Made by a program: the position numbers and the translations under genes | Shown: one piece after another, positions 1 to 8,244 of the stretch | Numbering within the stretch: the first letter of the stretch is position 1 | Layout of the letters: every line of letters starts with the position of its first letter | The notes under the pieces: generated by a model | Seen by the model: only the letters and a program-made list of their open reading frames with translations | What the model was told of the DNA's origin: nothing | Database searches by the model: none | NCBI RefSeq assembly: GCF_036347135.1 | Contig: NZ_CP108938.1 | Coordinates: 9,920,001 to 9,984,000, forward strand | Direction of reading: 5' to 3' | Length of the DNA: 64,000 bases | DNA from: Streptomyces sp. NBC_00775 | GTDB lineage: Bacteria > Actinomycetota > Actinomycetes > Streptomycetales > Streptomycetaceae

Positions 1-18
1 GGCGGTCCGCGGACCGCC
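1..18. repeat. Perfect 18-bp palindrome at the window edge
   Basis: Bases 1-18 read GGCGGTCCGCGGACCGCC, identical to their own reverse complement. The site lies at the cut edge, so its context is unknown. A minus-strand reading frame starting near base 42 would run through it off the left end, but no ribosome site supports that frame. Confidence 0.35.
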
Positions 19-203
19 CACCAGGCCGCGGCTCGCGTCCATCAGCCGGCGGATGCGCCCCGGGCGGGTGCGACCTCTGCCTTGTACCGAAGTGCCGGGC
101 GAAGCTCGTGATCATGGTGGGCAACTTGGCGAGTCATTTGGCATCACCGCAGGTCAGGGATGCCCGCGTGTGCCAGCTATGGATCCTGGGCACACCTGCT
201 GGC

Positions 204-1061
204 ATGGAGGCCTTTCAGGCGGGCGACCCGGGACTCTTCGGTCCGGAGTCGGTGACCTGGCAGATGCACGGCGACCCCATGATGTGGGTCGCCGGGATCC
301 GCGCGCTCTACCTCCAGGCCCTGCACCCGCGCACGGTGCGCGGAGTCATGCAGAACTCCGACTTCCGGCGCGACGCCTGGGGCCGGCTGATGCGCACCGC
401 GAACTTCGTGGGGACGGCGACGTACGGCACCAGTGAGGCCGCGGAGAAGGCAGGGACACGCATACGAAAGATTCACCGCATGCTCACGGCGACCGACCCG
501 GACACGGGGGAGCGGTACGGCGTCGACGAGCCCGGGCTGCTGCTGTGGGTGCACTGCGCCGAGATCGACTCCTATCTGCACGTCCTGCGGCGCTCGGGGT
601 TCCCCCTCACGGACGCGCAGGCCGACCGCTACATCGGTGAACACCTGGTCAGCGCACGGCTGGTGGGGCTCGACCCCGCCGACGTACCGGAGAACCAGGC
701 GGAGTTGGCCGCCTACTTCGAGAAGATGCTGCCGGAGCTGTCGGCGGGGCCCGAGGCGTGGGACGTGGACGACTTCCTGGTGCGCCCGCCGGTCCACCCC
801 TTGCTCGTACCGGCGCGCGCCCTGCTGTGGCGGCGTGTGGCGCATCTCGCGTACGCCGCTCTGCCGCCGTACGCCCACGAGTTGTACGGCAGGGCCGCCC
901 CGCCGCCCGCCACGGTGACCCGGCGCCTGCGTTTCACGGGCACCTTGCTGCGCTGTGTTCCCGCACGTCTGCGCTGGCAACTCCCGCCCAAACACATTCT
1001 GCGCGCCATGTCTCGGCTGGGCCCCGGCTCCCGCCCCGCGCCCTGCAAAGTCGGCAGATAA
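204..1061 (+). CDS. DUF2236 / MpaB-type oxygenase family protein
   Basis: Predicted 285-residue protein of the DUF2236 family, which includes MpaB-type oxygenases and is related to haem-b latex-clearing oxygenases. Visible family landmarks are the N-terminal LFGPESVTWQMHGDPMMW block, the LQALHPRTVRGVM segment, and RTANFVGTATYGT followed by KIHRML. No signal peptide is seen, so it is probably cytoplasmic. The substrate cannot be told from sequence. The ATG at 204 was chosen because family similarity begins there; an in-frame GTG at 108 or ATG at 114 would add about 30 residues that look non-conserved, and no start has a strong ribosome site. The kinase gene follows 62 bp downstream. Confidence 0.75.
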   Translation: MEAFQAGDPGLFGPESVTWQMHGDPMMWVAGIRALYLQALHPRTVRGVMQNSDFRRDAWGRLMRTANFVGTATYGTSEAAEKAGTRIRKIHRMLTATDPDTGERYGVDEPGLLLWVHCAEIDSYLHVLRRSGFPLTDAQADRYIGEHLVSARLVGLDPADVPENQAELAAYFEKMLPELSAGPEAWDVDDFLVRPPVHPLLVPARALLWRRVAHLAYAALPPYAHELYGRAAPPPATVTRRLRFTGTLLRCVPARLRWQLPPKHILRAMSRLGPGSRPAPCKVGR

Positions 1062-1123
1062 CTCGCCATACTGGACGGGCCAGGGGAGGGCGCGGCGAGC
1101 AGCGACGGGGGCGATCGCACGAG

Positions 1124-3403
1124 ATGGCGGAGACCAGGCTGATCCAGAGCCGGTACCGGCTGCTCGATCTGATCGGGCGGGGCGGTATGGGCGAGGTGTG
1201 GCGGGCGCGGGACGAGTCGCTGGGCCGGCACGTCGCCGTCAAGTGCCTCAAGCCGCTCGGCCCGCACCACGATCAGTCCTTCACGCGCGTCCTGCGGGAG
1301 CGGTTTCGGCGCGAGGCCCGGGTGGCCGCCGCCCTGCAGCATCGCGGAGTGACCGTCGTCCATGACTTCGGGGAGTCCGACGGTGTGCTCTATCTGGTGA
1401 TGGAGCTGCTGGAGGGGCGCAACCTCAGCCAGCTCCTGGAGGACAACAAACACCATCCGCTGGCGGTCTCCGAAGTCGTCGACATCGCCGACCAGGTGGC
1501 CTCCGCGCTCGCCTACACCCATCAGCAGGGCATCGTGCACCGGGACTTGAAGCCCGCGAACATCATGCGGCTGGCCGACGGCACGGTGAAGATCTGCGAC
1601 TTCGGGATTGCCCGGCTCGGCCACGACATCGGCTTCACCTCACGGCTGACCGGCACCGGTATCGCGATGGGCACTCCGCACTACATGTCGCCGGAGCAGA
1701 TCAGCGGAGCCCACGTCGACCAGCGCAGCGATCTGTACTCCTTCGGATGTGTGCTCTATGAAATCGCCACCGGGGCACCGCCGTTCGACCTCGACGACGC
1801 CTGGGCGATTCTCGTCGGCCACCGTGACACGCCTCCCGAGCCGCCGCGCAACCACCGGGCCGAACTCCCCGAGTACGTCGAGAGGATCATCCTCGACCTG
1901 CTCGCCAAACAGCCCGAACAGCGCCCGCAGGACGCCCGCGAGCTCGGCCGCCGCATCAGCGCGGGCCGCACGACCCCGGTGTACGTGCCGACCGTGGTGA
2001 CCCCGTCATTCCGGCAACCCGCCCCGGAACAGCGGCCCTTGGCGCCCTCGACCCAGTCGCGCCCCGAACAGCCGCCCTCGCGCGAACCCCGGCTGCCGTC
2101 CTGGACCCGGGGCATGACCACCGGCCACAAGGCGACCGGCAGGGGACTGCGCTCCACCCCGCCGGACGCGGCGGCAGGCCTCACCGGCGACTGGATCGCC
2201 CGCCCGTCCACGGCCGTCGCCCGCGAGCCCGAGCGCACCGAACGGCCCACCCCCTCACCGGAGTTGATCACCACCCTGACAGGACGGCACAACGCGGGCC
2301 TGAGCCTGGGCCGGCTCGGCCGGTGGACCGAGGCCGGCGAGGTGCACCGGGCGGTCGCAGGCGAGCGCGAGCACGCCCTCGGGCCCGACCACCCCGACAC
2401 CCTCGCCAGCCGCTACGAGGTCGGCTTCACACTCAGCCGCACCGGCCGGCCCGCCGAGGCGCTGCGCGAGTACGCGCATGTCGCCCAGGTGAGGGAGCGG
2501 GTGCTCGGTGCCGAGCACCCCGACACCCTGGCCGCACGCCAGGAAATGGCATACGTGCTGGGCCAGTTGGGCCGCCACTTCGAGGCGCACCAGGCCTACA
2601 CGTCCGTGCTCGGCGCCCGCGAGCGCGCCATGGGACCCGATCATCCCGACACCCTGCGCTGCCGCCACAACCTCGCCTTCAACCTGAGCAGGCTCGGGCG
2701 CCTGGAGGACTCGTACCGGATGGCGAGCGAGGTCGCCGCCGCCCGCGCCCGGGTGCTCGGCCCGACCCACCCCGACACCCTTGTCACGCGCTATGAAGTC
2801 GCCTACGCACTCGGCCAGTTGGGGCGCTGGCCGGAGGCGCTGCACACCTACCGGGAGGTGGCCGAGGCCCGCGCGCAGGCCCTCGGCCCCGACCACCCGG
2901 ACACCCTCGCCGCCCGCTACGAGGTCGGTATCAGCCTCGGTCGGCTCGGCCGCAGCGCGCAGGCCCTGGAGCTGTACCGCGACCTGGTCGACGACCGCAT
3001 CCGCGTGCACGGCCCCGCGCACCCCGAAACCCTGCGCGCCCGGCACGGCCTCGGTGTGAACCTCGGCCGGATGGGCCGCTGGGAGGAGGCGCTCGCCGAG
3101 TCCCGCGACGTGTGCGCGATCCGTGAGCGCGTCCTCGGCGCCGACCACCCGGACACCCTCGTCAGCCGCCGCGAGGTCGCCGTCGGCCTCGGCTGGCTCG
3201 GCCGCTGGGCCGACGCCCTCGCCGAGTACCGCCGCGTCGCCATCGCCCGCGAGCACGTTCTCGGCGCCGACCACCCCGACGCCCTCGCCAGCCGCAACGA
3301 CGAGGCCCACTGCCTGGAACAGCTGGGGCGCGGCCAGGAGGCGGTGGAGCTGTACCGGAGGGTGGCGGCGTTACGGCAGCAGCGGGCGGCCGGAGGACAC
3401 TGA
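1124..3403 (+). CDS. Soluble Ser/Thr protein kinase with C-terminal tetratricopeptide repeats
   Basis: 759 residues. The kinase domain covers about residues 10-280: glycine loop GRGGMGEV (18-25), Lys40 in VAVK, catalytic HRDLKPAN with Asp141, DFG at 159-161, and GTPHYMSPEQ. All catalytic residues are present, so an active PknB-like (Hanks-type) kinase is expected. A Pro-rich linker (about 285-370) leads to TPR-like repeats of 42 residues, each carrying an HPDTL-type motif (eight copies counted). No transmembrane segment or PASTA domain is visible, so this is a cytosolic kinase, unlike PknB. The ATG at 1124 immediately precedes the kinase homology; the open frame extends upstream to 758 but that part overlaps the preceding gene. 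Confidence 0.9.
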   Translation: MAETRLIQSRYRLLDLIGRGGMGEVWRARDESLGRHVAVKCLKPLGPHHDQSFTRVLRERFRREARVAAALQHRGVTVVHDFGESDGVLYLVMELLEGRNLSQLLEDNKHHPLAVSEVVDIADQVASALAYTHQQGIVHRDLKPANIMRLADGTVKICDFGIARLGHDIGFTSRLTGTGIAMGTPHYMSPEQISGAHVDQRSDLYSFGCVLYEIATGAPPFDLDDAWAILVGHRDTPPEPPRNHRAELPEYVERIILDLLAKQPEQRPQDARELGRRISAGRTTPVYVPTVVTPSFRQPAPEQRPLAPSTQSRPEQPPSREPRLPSWTRGMTTGHKATGRGLRSTPPDAAAGLTGDWIARPSTAVAREPERTERPTPSPELITTLTGRHNAGLSLGRLGRWTEAGEVHRAVAGEREHALGPDHPDTLASRYEVGFTLSRTGRPAEALREYAHVAQVRERVLGAEHPDTLAARQEMAYVLGQLGRHFEAHQAYTSVLGARERAMGPDHPDTLRCRHNLAFNLSRLGRLEDSYRMASEVAAARARVLGPTHPDTLVTRYEVAYALGQLGRWPEALHTYREVAEARAQALGPDHPDTLAARYEVGISLGRLGRSAQALELYRDLVDDRIRVHGPAHPETLRARHGLGVNLGRMGRWEEALAESRDVCAIRERVLGADHPDTLVSRREVAVGLGWLGRWADALAEYRRVAIAREHVLGADHPDALASRNDEAHCLEQLGRGQEAVELYRRVAALRQQRAAGGH

Positions 3404-3513
3404 CCGTCCGCCGAGCCGGCAGTGTCCTCGTCGTCCTCACCATCCCCATCCGGTCGCCCGCCGCTTGCCGCGCACCCCTGGCCGACGTAGATCATCACGT
3501 GCTACGAAGAAGC

Positions 3514-5088
3514 ATGCCTGCACACGAGGGATACGACGTCGTGATCGTCGGCGGGGGCCACAACGGACTGGTCGCCGCCGCCTACCTGGCCCGGGCCGGG
3601 CGGTCCGTGCTGGTGCTGGAGCGCCTCGGGAACACCGGGGGCGCCGCCGTGTCCACCCGGCCGTTCGCCGGAGTCGACGCGCGTCTGTCGCGCTATTCGT
3701 ACCTGGTGAGCCTGCTGCCCCGGAAGATCGTGCGGGATCTCGGCCTCGACTTCCGCGTCCGCGGGCGCACCATTTCCTCGTACACGCCCGTCGAACGCGA
3801 CGGACGGTCCACCGGGCTGCTCGTCGGCGGCGGCGAGCGGCGCACCCGTGAGGCGTTCGCACGGCTGACCGGCTCGGACCGCGAGTACGCGGCGTGGCAG
3901 CGCTTCTACGCCATGACGGGCCGTGTCGCGCAGCGGGTGTTCCCCACGCTCACCGAACCGCTGCCCACCCGGGACGAACTGCGCGGCCGCGTCGACGACG
4001 AGGACGCCTGGCGGATGCTCTTCGAGGAGCCGGTCGGCACGGCCGTCGAGGAGAACTTCGCCGACGACCTCGTCCGCGGTGTCGTCCTCACCGACGCCCT
4101 CATCGGAACCTTCGCCGACGCCCACGACCCCTCGCTGCGGCAGAACTGCTGCTTCCTCTACCACGTGATCGGCGGCGGCACCGGAGCCTGGGACGTGCCG
4201 GTCGGCGGTATGGGCGCCCTCACCGACGCGATCGCCGCGGCGGCACGGAGCGCGGGCGCCGTGATCGCCACCGGTCACGAGGTGCTGCGGATCGAGACGG
4301 ACGGGGAGGCCGCCGAGGTCACCTACCGGACCCCGGACGGGGAGGGCGTCGTCGCGGCCCGGCACGTCCTCGTGAACGCCTCGCCGCAGGAGCTCGCGCA
4401 CCTCACCGGCGACGAGCCGCCCACCCCGGCCGAGGGCGCCCAGCTCAAGGTGAACATGCTGCTCACGCGGCTGCCCAGGCTGCGCGACACCTCCGTCGAC
4501 CCGCGCGAGGCGTTCTCCGGGACCTTCCACATCGCCGAGGGGTACGAGCAGTTGGCGACCGCTCACGCGCAGGCCGTGTCCGGCGAGCTGCCCACCGCGC
4601 CGCCCTCCGAGATCTACTGCCACTCGCTCACCGACCCGAGCATCCTCGGCGACGACCTCGTCGAGCAGGGCTACCAGACCCTCACCCTGTTCGGCCTGCA
4701 CACCCCCGCCCGGCTGTTCGAGCGCGACAACGACGCCGTACGGGACGAGCTGCTGAAGTCGACCCTGGCCCAGCTGGACGCCCACCTCGCCGAGCCGCTC
4801 GCCGACTGCCTCGCCACCGACGCGGACGGCCGCCCCTGCATCGAGGCGAAGACCCCGCTCGACCTGGAGCGCGACCTGCGGCTGCCCGGCGGCAACATCT
4901 TCCACCGCGACCTCGCCTTCCCCTACGCGCAGGAGGGCACGGGCCGCTGGGGCGTGGAGACCCGGCACGCGAACGTCCTGCTGTGCGGGGCGGGCGCGGT
5001 GCGCGGCGGCGGGGTGAGCGGGGTCCCCGGGCACAACGCGGCCATGGCGGTCCTGGAGGAGGGGGCCGGGGGACGCGACACCCCCTAG
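3514..5088 (+). CDS. FAD-dependent oxidoreductase of the phytoene-desaturase / PYROXD2-like family
   Basis: 524 residues. It has an N-terminal Rossmann FAD fold with VVIVGGGHNGLVAAAYLARAG (GGGHNG at about 13-18) and a C-terminal flavin-contact block GAGAVRGGGVSGVPGHNAA. The layout is that of phytoene desaturase-like amine oxidoreductases and human PYROXD2. No carotenoid genes are adjacent, so a carotenoid role is not supported. No signal peptide is seen. Start choice is weak: the ATG at 3514 sits just after an A/G-rich GAAGAAG, and a GTG at 3499 is an alternative. It is convergent with the serine hydrolase gene, with 39 bp between the stops. Confidence 0.75.
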   Translation: MPAHEGYDVVIVGGGHNGLVAAAYLARAGRSVLVLERLGNTGGAAVSTRPFAGVDARLSRYSYLVSLLPRKIVRDLGLDFRVRGRTISSYTPVERDGRSTGLLVGGGERRTREAFARLTGSDREYAAWQRFYAMTGRVAQRVFPTLTEPLPTRDELRGRVDDEDAWRMLFEEPVGTAVEENFADDLVRGVVLTDALIGTFADAHDPSLRQNCCFLYHVIGGGTGAWDVPVGGMGALTDAIAAAARSAGAVIATGHEVLRIETDGEAAEVTYRTPDGEGVVAARHVLVNASPQELAHLTGDEPPTPAEGAQLKVNMLLTRLPRLRDTSVDPREAFSGTFHIAEGYEQLATAHAQAVSGELPTAPPSEIYCHSLTDPSILGDDLVEQGYQTLTLFGLHTPARLFERDNDAVRDELLKSTLAQLDAHLAEPLADCLATDADGRPCIEAKTPLDLERDLRLPGGNIFHRDLAFPYAQEGTGRWGVETRHANVLLCGAGAVRGGGVSGVPGHNAAMAVLEEGAGGRDTP

Positions 5089-5127
5089 GGCCGCTGCGAC
5101 ACGGGAACGATGAAGGTGGCTCGTCGG

Positions 5128-6948
5128 TCAGTCCTCCGACGCCACCCAGCCCACCGCTTCCATCCGCGCCGCGTCCGCCGGCCGTGCCTCGTCGAAGGCG
5201 ACCCGGTCCCCGGCCTCGACCCGCAGACCGTCCACGTACGCGCCACGCCCGACGTACAGCCGGTCGGTCGTGTACCGCCAGCGCAGCGCGACCCGCGGCG
5301 CCTGGGGCAGGTCCGCGGTGAGCCGGTGCCACACCCGCCCCGACCAGCCGGTGGCCGTACCGGCCGGATGGTCCTGGGGTTCCCCGCCAGGTGCCTCCGT
5401 CGTGAAGGGGACCGGCTGCCAGGTCGCCGCGTCGTCGGTCGAGGACTCCAGGAAGAGGAGGTCCGACTGGGGTTCGGTGTCCCACCACAGGGCGCAGCGC
5501 AGGTGCGCGGGGCCCGCGGTGGTGTCGAGCGCGGGCAGGGTCAGCGTCGCCGTCGTCGCGCTCGCCATCCCGGAGAACCAGGACGTACGGCCGCGGGCGG
5601 GCCGCACGGCGACGGCCCGCGCCAGGCTGTTCGCGGTGGCGACCCGGGGAGCGGAGCCGGAGCGCCAACCGCGCACCGGGTGAACGGAGTTGCCGAGGAC
5701 GACGAGGAAGGAGTCGGTCGTCGGGTCGAGGACGAGCGAGGTGCCGGTGAAGCCGGTGTGGCCCGCGGTGCGCGGCGTGGCCATCGCACCCATGTACCAG
5801 TGCTGGTAGAGCTCGAAACCGAGGCCGTGCTCGTCGCCCGGGAAGGCGGTGTTGAAGTCGGTGAACATCAGGTCCACCGTCTCCGGCCGCAGGATGCGCG
5901 CCCTGCCGTAGGTGCCGCCGTTCAGCAGCGTACGGCCGAGGACCGCGAGGTCCCACGCACAGGAGAAGACGCCCGCGTGGCCCGCGACACCGCCCAGGGA
6001 GTACGCGTTCTCGTCGTGCACCTCGCCCCAGACGAGCCCGCGGTCCAGTCCCGACCAGGGCGGCCGCGCGTCCTCGGTCGCGGCGATGCCCGGCTTCCAG
6101 GAGGCGGGCGGGTTGTAGCGGGTGCGGTGCATGCCGAGCGGGGCGGCGATCTCGTCGTGGAGGAGTGCGTCGAGGGTGCGGCCGGTGATCTTCTCCAGGA
6201 CCAGCTGGAGCGAGATCAGATTCAGGTCCGAGTAGAGGTACTTGGTGCCGGGTGGGTTGAGCGGTGCCTCGTCCCAGATGAGCTGGAGCTTTCCCTCGTG
6301 GGTCGGCGCGTTGTAGAGGGGGATCCAGGCCCGGAACCCCGAGGTGTGGGTGAGCAGTTGACGGATCGTGATGTCCTGCTTGCCGCCGCCCGCGAACTCC
6401 GGGAGGTAGGAGGCGACGGCGGCCTCCAGTTCCAGTGCGCCGCGCTCCATCTGCTGCACGGCGAGGATCGAGGTGAACAGCTTCGAGACGGAGGCGAGGT
6501 CGTAGACCGTGTCCTCGGCGGCCGGAATCTGCTCGTCGGCCGGGAACTCGACGCCGGTGTCCGTCGTCTCGTCGTACGCCGAGTAGCGCACCGCCATGCC
6601 GATCGGGTGATGCAGGGCCACGGTTCCGCCGCGCCCGGCGAGGAGCACGGCGCCCGCGTACCAGGGGTGCTTGGGGGAGGGGCCCAGGAACGTCTCGGCA
6701 TCGGTGACCAGTTGGCGCAGGTGCTCCGGCAGCAGACCAGCCTGCTCGGCCGATCCGTGCCGCAGGGCCGGCCGGCCGCCACCCGCCTCCGAAGCCGCCG
6801 CGGGACCTGCCGGGAAGGGAGCGATGGCCAGGGCGCCGCCTAAGGCCAGCACCCGTCTGCCCAGTTGACGGCGGGTCAGTCTGTCGCTCGCTCTGTCCGG
6901 GGCGCCCTCGGTCGTCCCCGTCGCTCTGTCCGCCGCTTCTCCGGTCAT
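5128..6948 (-). CDS. Tat-exported serine hydrolase (beta-lactamase/esterase fold) with C-terminal beta domain
   Basis: 606 residues. The N-terminus carries a twin-arginine signal (TRRQLGRRVLALGGALAIA, about 25-43), so it is exported folded. The serine-hydrolase fold follows: SVSK nucleophile motif (Ser153, Lys156), a YSD triad at about 239-241 where class C enzymes have YxN, and HTGFTG in the KTG position. From about residue 430 an additional module (WFSGMASATTATLTLPAL onward) resembles the beta-sandwich domains appended to secreted hydrolases; its role is unknown. The penicillin-binding-like fold suggests peptidoglycan peptide or ester hydrolysis. The ATG is preceded by GGGAGG. Two GAAA-TTTC palindromes lie in its promoter region. 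Confidence 0.85.
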   Translation of the reverse strand: MTGEAADRATGTTEGAPDRASDRLTRRQLGRRVLALGGALAIAPFPAGPAAASEAGGGRPALRHGSAEQAGLLPEHLRQLVTDAETFLGPSPKHPWYAGAVLLAGRGGTVALHHPIGMAVRYSAYDETTDTGVEFPADEQIPAAEDTVYDLASVSKLFTSILAVQQMERGALELEAAVASYLPEFAGGGKQDITIRQLLTHTSGFRAWIPLYNAPTHEGKLQLIWDEAPLNPPGTKYLYSDLNLISLQLVLEKITGRTLDALLHDEIAAPLGMHRTRYNPPASWKPGIAATEDARPPWSGLDRGLVWGEVHDENAYSLGGVAGHAGVFSCAWDLAVLGRTLLNGGTYGRARILRPETVDLMFTDFNTAFPGDEHGLGFELYQHWYMGAMATPRTAGHTGFTGTSLVLDPTTDSFLVVLGNSVHPVRGWRSGSAPRVATANSLARAVAVRPARGRTSWFSGMASATTATLTLPALDTTAGPAHLRCALWWDTEPQSDLLFLESSTDDAATWQPVPFTTEAPGGEPQDHPAGTATGWSGRVWHRLTADLPQAPRVALRWRYTTDRLYVGRGAYVDGLRVEAGDRVAFDEARPADAARMEAVGWVASED

Positions 6949-6973
6949 CGAGGAGCCTCCCGCCGCGCCGCCT

Positions 6974-7014
6974 GAAAGTATCTTTCCGGATTCGCCGTGC
7001 GGGGTGAAACTTTC
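6974..7014. promoter_or_regulatory. Two GAAA...TTTC palindromes upstream of the serine hydrolase
   Basis: GAAAGTATCTTTC (6974-6986; 5-bp arms) and GAAACTTTC (7006-7014; 4-bp arms) lie about 25 and 58 bp upstream of the hydrolase ATG. Spaced GAAA/TTTC palindromes are the shape of sites bound by RpiR/SIS-family sugar-phosphate regulators. That family assignment is inference only. Confidence 0.3.
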
Positions 7015-7072
7015 CTGTCAGCCGTGGGGTGTGTCAACCCTGCCCGAAACGGCGCCGAACCGTGTCCAGAAA

Positions 7073-7089
7073 TCTGACGGAGCATCAGA
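7073..7089. promoter_or_regulatory. 17-bp palindromic operator candidate upstream of the nitronate monooxygenase / acyl-CoA synthetase pair
   Basis: TCTGACGGAGCATCAGA has TCTGA arms. A 17-bp site with the same outer arms, and the same flanking AAA on the left and AAACCC on the right, is found at 31594-31610 in front of another acyl-CoA cluster. It lies 43 bp before the downstream ATG and fits a TetR-type repressor site. The regulator is not identified. Confidence 0.5.
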
Positions 7090-7131
7090 AAACCCCTTCC
7101 CTCGTCCGGAGGACTGCGGCATCCTGCGGCC

Positions 7132-8244
7132 ATGCAGACGGAGCTGAGCAAGGAACTGGGAGTCGAGCACGCCATCTTCGGCTTCACGCCGTTTCCCGCC
7201 GTCGCCGCGGCCATCAGCCGTGCGGGCGGATTCGGTGTGCTCGGCGCGGTCCGCTACACCGCACCCGACGACCTCAAGCGCGACCTCGACTGGATCGAGG
7301 CGAACGTCGACGGCAAGCCCTACGGCCTGGACGTCGTCATGCCCGCCAAGAAGGTCGAGGGCGTCAGCGAGGCCGATGTCGAGGCGATGATCCCCGAGGG
7401 GCACCGGCAGTACGTCAGGGACACCCTCGCCAAGTACGGCGTGCCCGAACTCGTCGAGGGCGAGGTGTCCGGGTGGCGTATCACGGGGTGGATGGAGCAG
7501 GTCGCCCGCACCCAGCTCGACGTCGCCTTCGACTATCCGATCGGACTGCTCGCCAACGCGCTGGGTTCACCGCCCGTCGACGTGGTGGAACGCGCCCACG
7601 AGAAGGGCGTACGGGTCGCCGCGCTCGCGGGCAGCGCCCGGCACGCGCGCAAGCACGCCGAGGCGGGCATCGACATCGTCGTGGCGCAGGGTTACGAGGC
7701 GGGCGGACACACCGGGGAGATCGCCTCGATGGTGCTCACGCCCGAAGTCGTGGACGCCGTCGACCCGCTGCCCGTCCTGGCGGCGGGCGGCATCGGCAGC
7801 GGACAGCAGGTGGCCGCCGCGCTCAGCCTCGGCGCCCAGGGAGTGTGGCTCGGCTCCCTGTGGCTGACCGTCACCGAAGCCGACATGCACTCGCCCGCCG
7901 TGACGCGGAAGCTGCTCGCCGCAGGGTCCGGGGACACCGTCCGCTCGCGCGCCCTGACCGGCAAGCCGGCGCGCCAGCTGCGTACCGAGTGGACCGATGC
8001 CTGGGACGACCCGAACGGGCCCGGCACGCTCCCCATGCCGCTCCAGGGGCTGCTCGTCGCCGAGGCGGTCTCGCGCATCCAGAAGCACGAGGTGGAGCCG
8101 CTGCTCGGCACCCCCGTCGGGCAGATCGTCGGCCGGATGAACAGCGAACGCAGCGTCCAGGCCGTCTTCGACGACCTGACCCGGGGCTTCGAGCGGGCCG
8201 TCGACCGCATCAACCGCATCGCGGGAAGGAGCGTCCAGTCGTGA
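7132..8244 (+). CDS. Nitronate monooxygenase / NAD(P)H-dependent flavin oxidoreductase
   Basis: 370 residues, a TIM-barrel FMN enzyme of the nitronate monooxygenase (2-nitropropane dioxygenase) family. Diagnostic segments are GYEAGGHTGEIASMVL (active-site His in GGHTG) and the phosphate-binding AAGGIGSGQQVAAAL near residues 220-235, followed by GAQGVWLGS. In acyl-CoA gene settings such enzymes are often annotated as enoyl reductases or nitronate oxidases; the substrate cannot be fixed here. The ATG is preceded by GGAGGACT. The stop overlaps the start of the acyl-CoA synthetase gene (GTGA), so the two are translationally coupled. The 17-bp palindrome at 7073-7089 probably controls both. Confidence 0.85.
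   Translation: MQTELSKELGVEHAIFGFTPFPAVAAAISRAGGFGVLGAVRYTAPDDLKRDLDWIEANVDGKPYGLDVVMPAKKVEGVSEADVEAMIPEGHRQYVRDTLAKYGVPELVEGEVSGWRITGWMEQVARTQLDVAFDYPIGLLANALGSPPVDVVERAHEKGVRVAALAGSARHARKHAEAGIDIVVAQGYEAGGHTGEIASMVLTPEVVDAVDPLPVLAAGGIGSGQQVAAALSLGAQGVWLGSLWLTVTEADMHSPAVTRKLLAAGSGDTVRSRALTGKPARQLRTEWTDAWDDPNGPGTLPMPLQGLLVAEAVSRIQKHEVEPLLGTPVGQIVGRMNSERSVQAVFDDLTRGFERAVDRINRIAGRSVQS

Noticed and set aside
177..995. Long minus-strand open frame opposite the DUF2236 gene, and many similar antisense frames through the window
   Set aside because: High GC keeps the complementary frames free of stops; the translations are Arg/Pro/Gly-rich with no family motifs, and the plus-strand protein is clearly conserved.
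2255..3310. Repetitive 351-codon minus-strand frame opposite the kinase TPR region
   Set aside because: Its repeats are the antisense reflection of the TPR codons; no start signal or homology.
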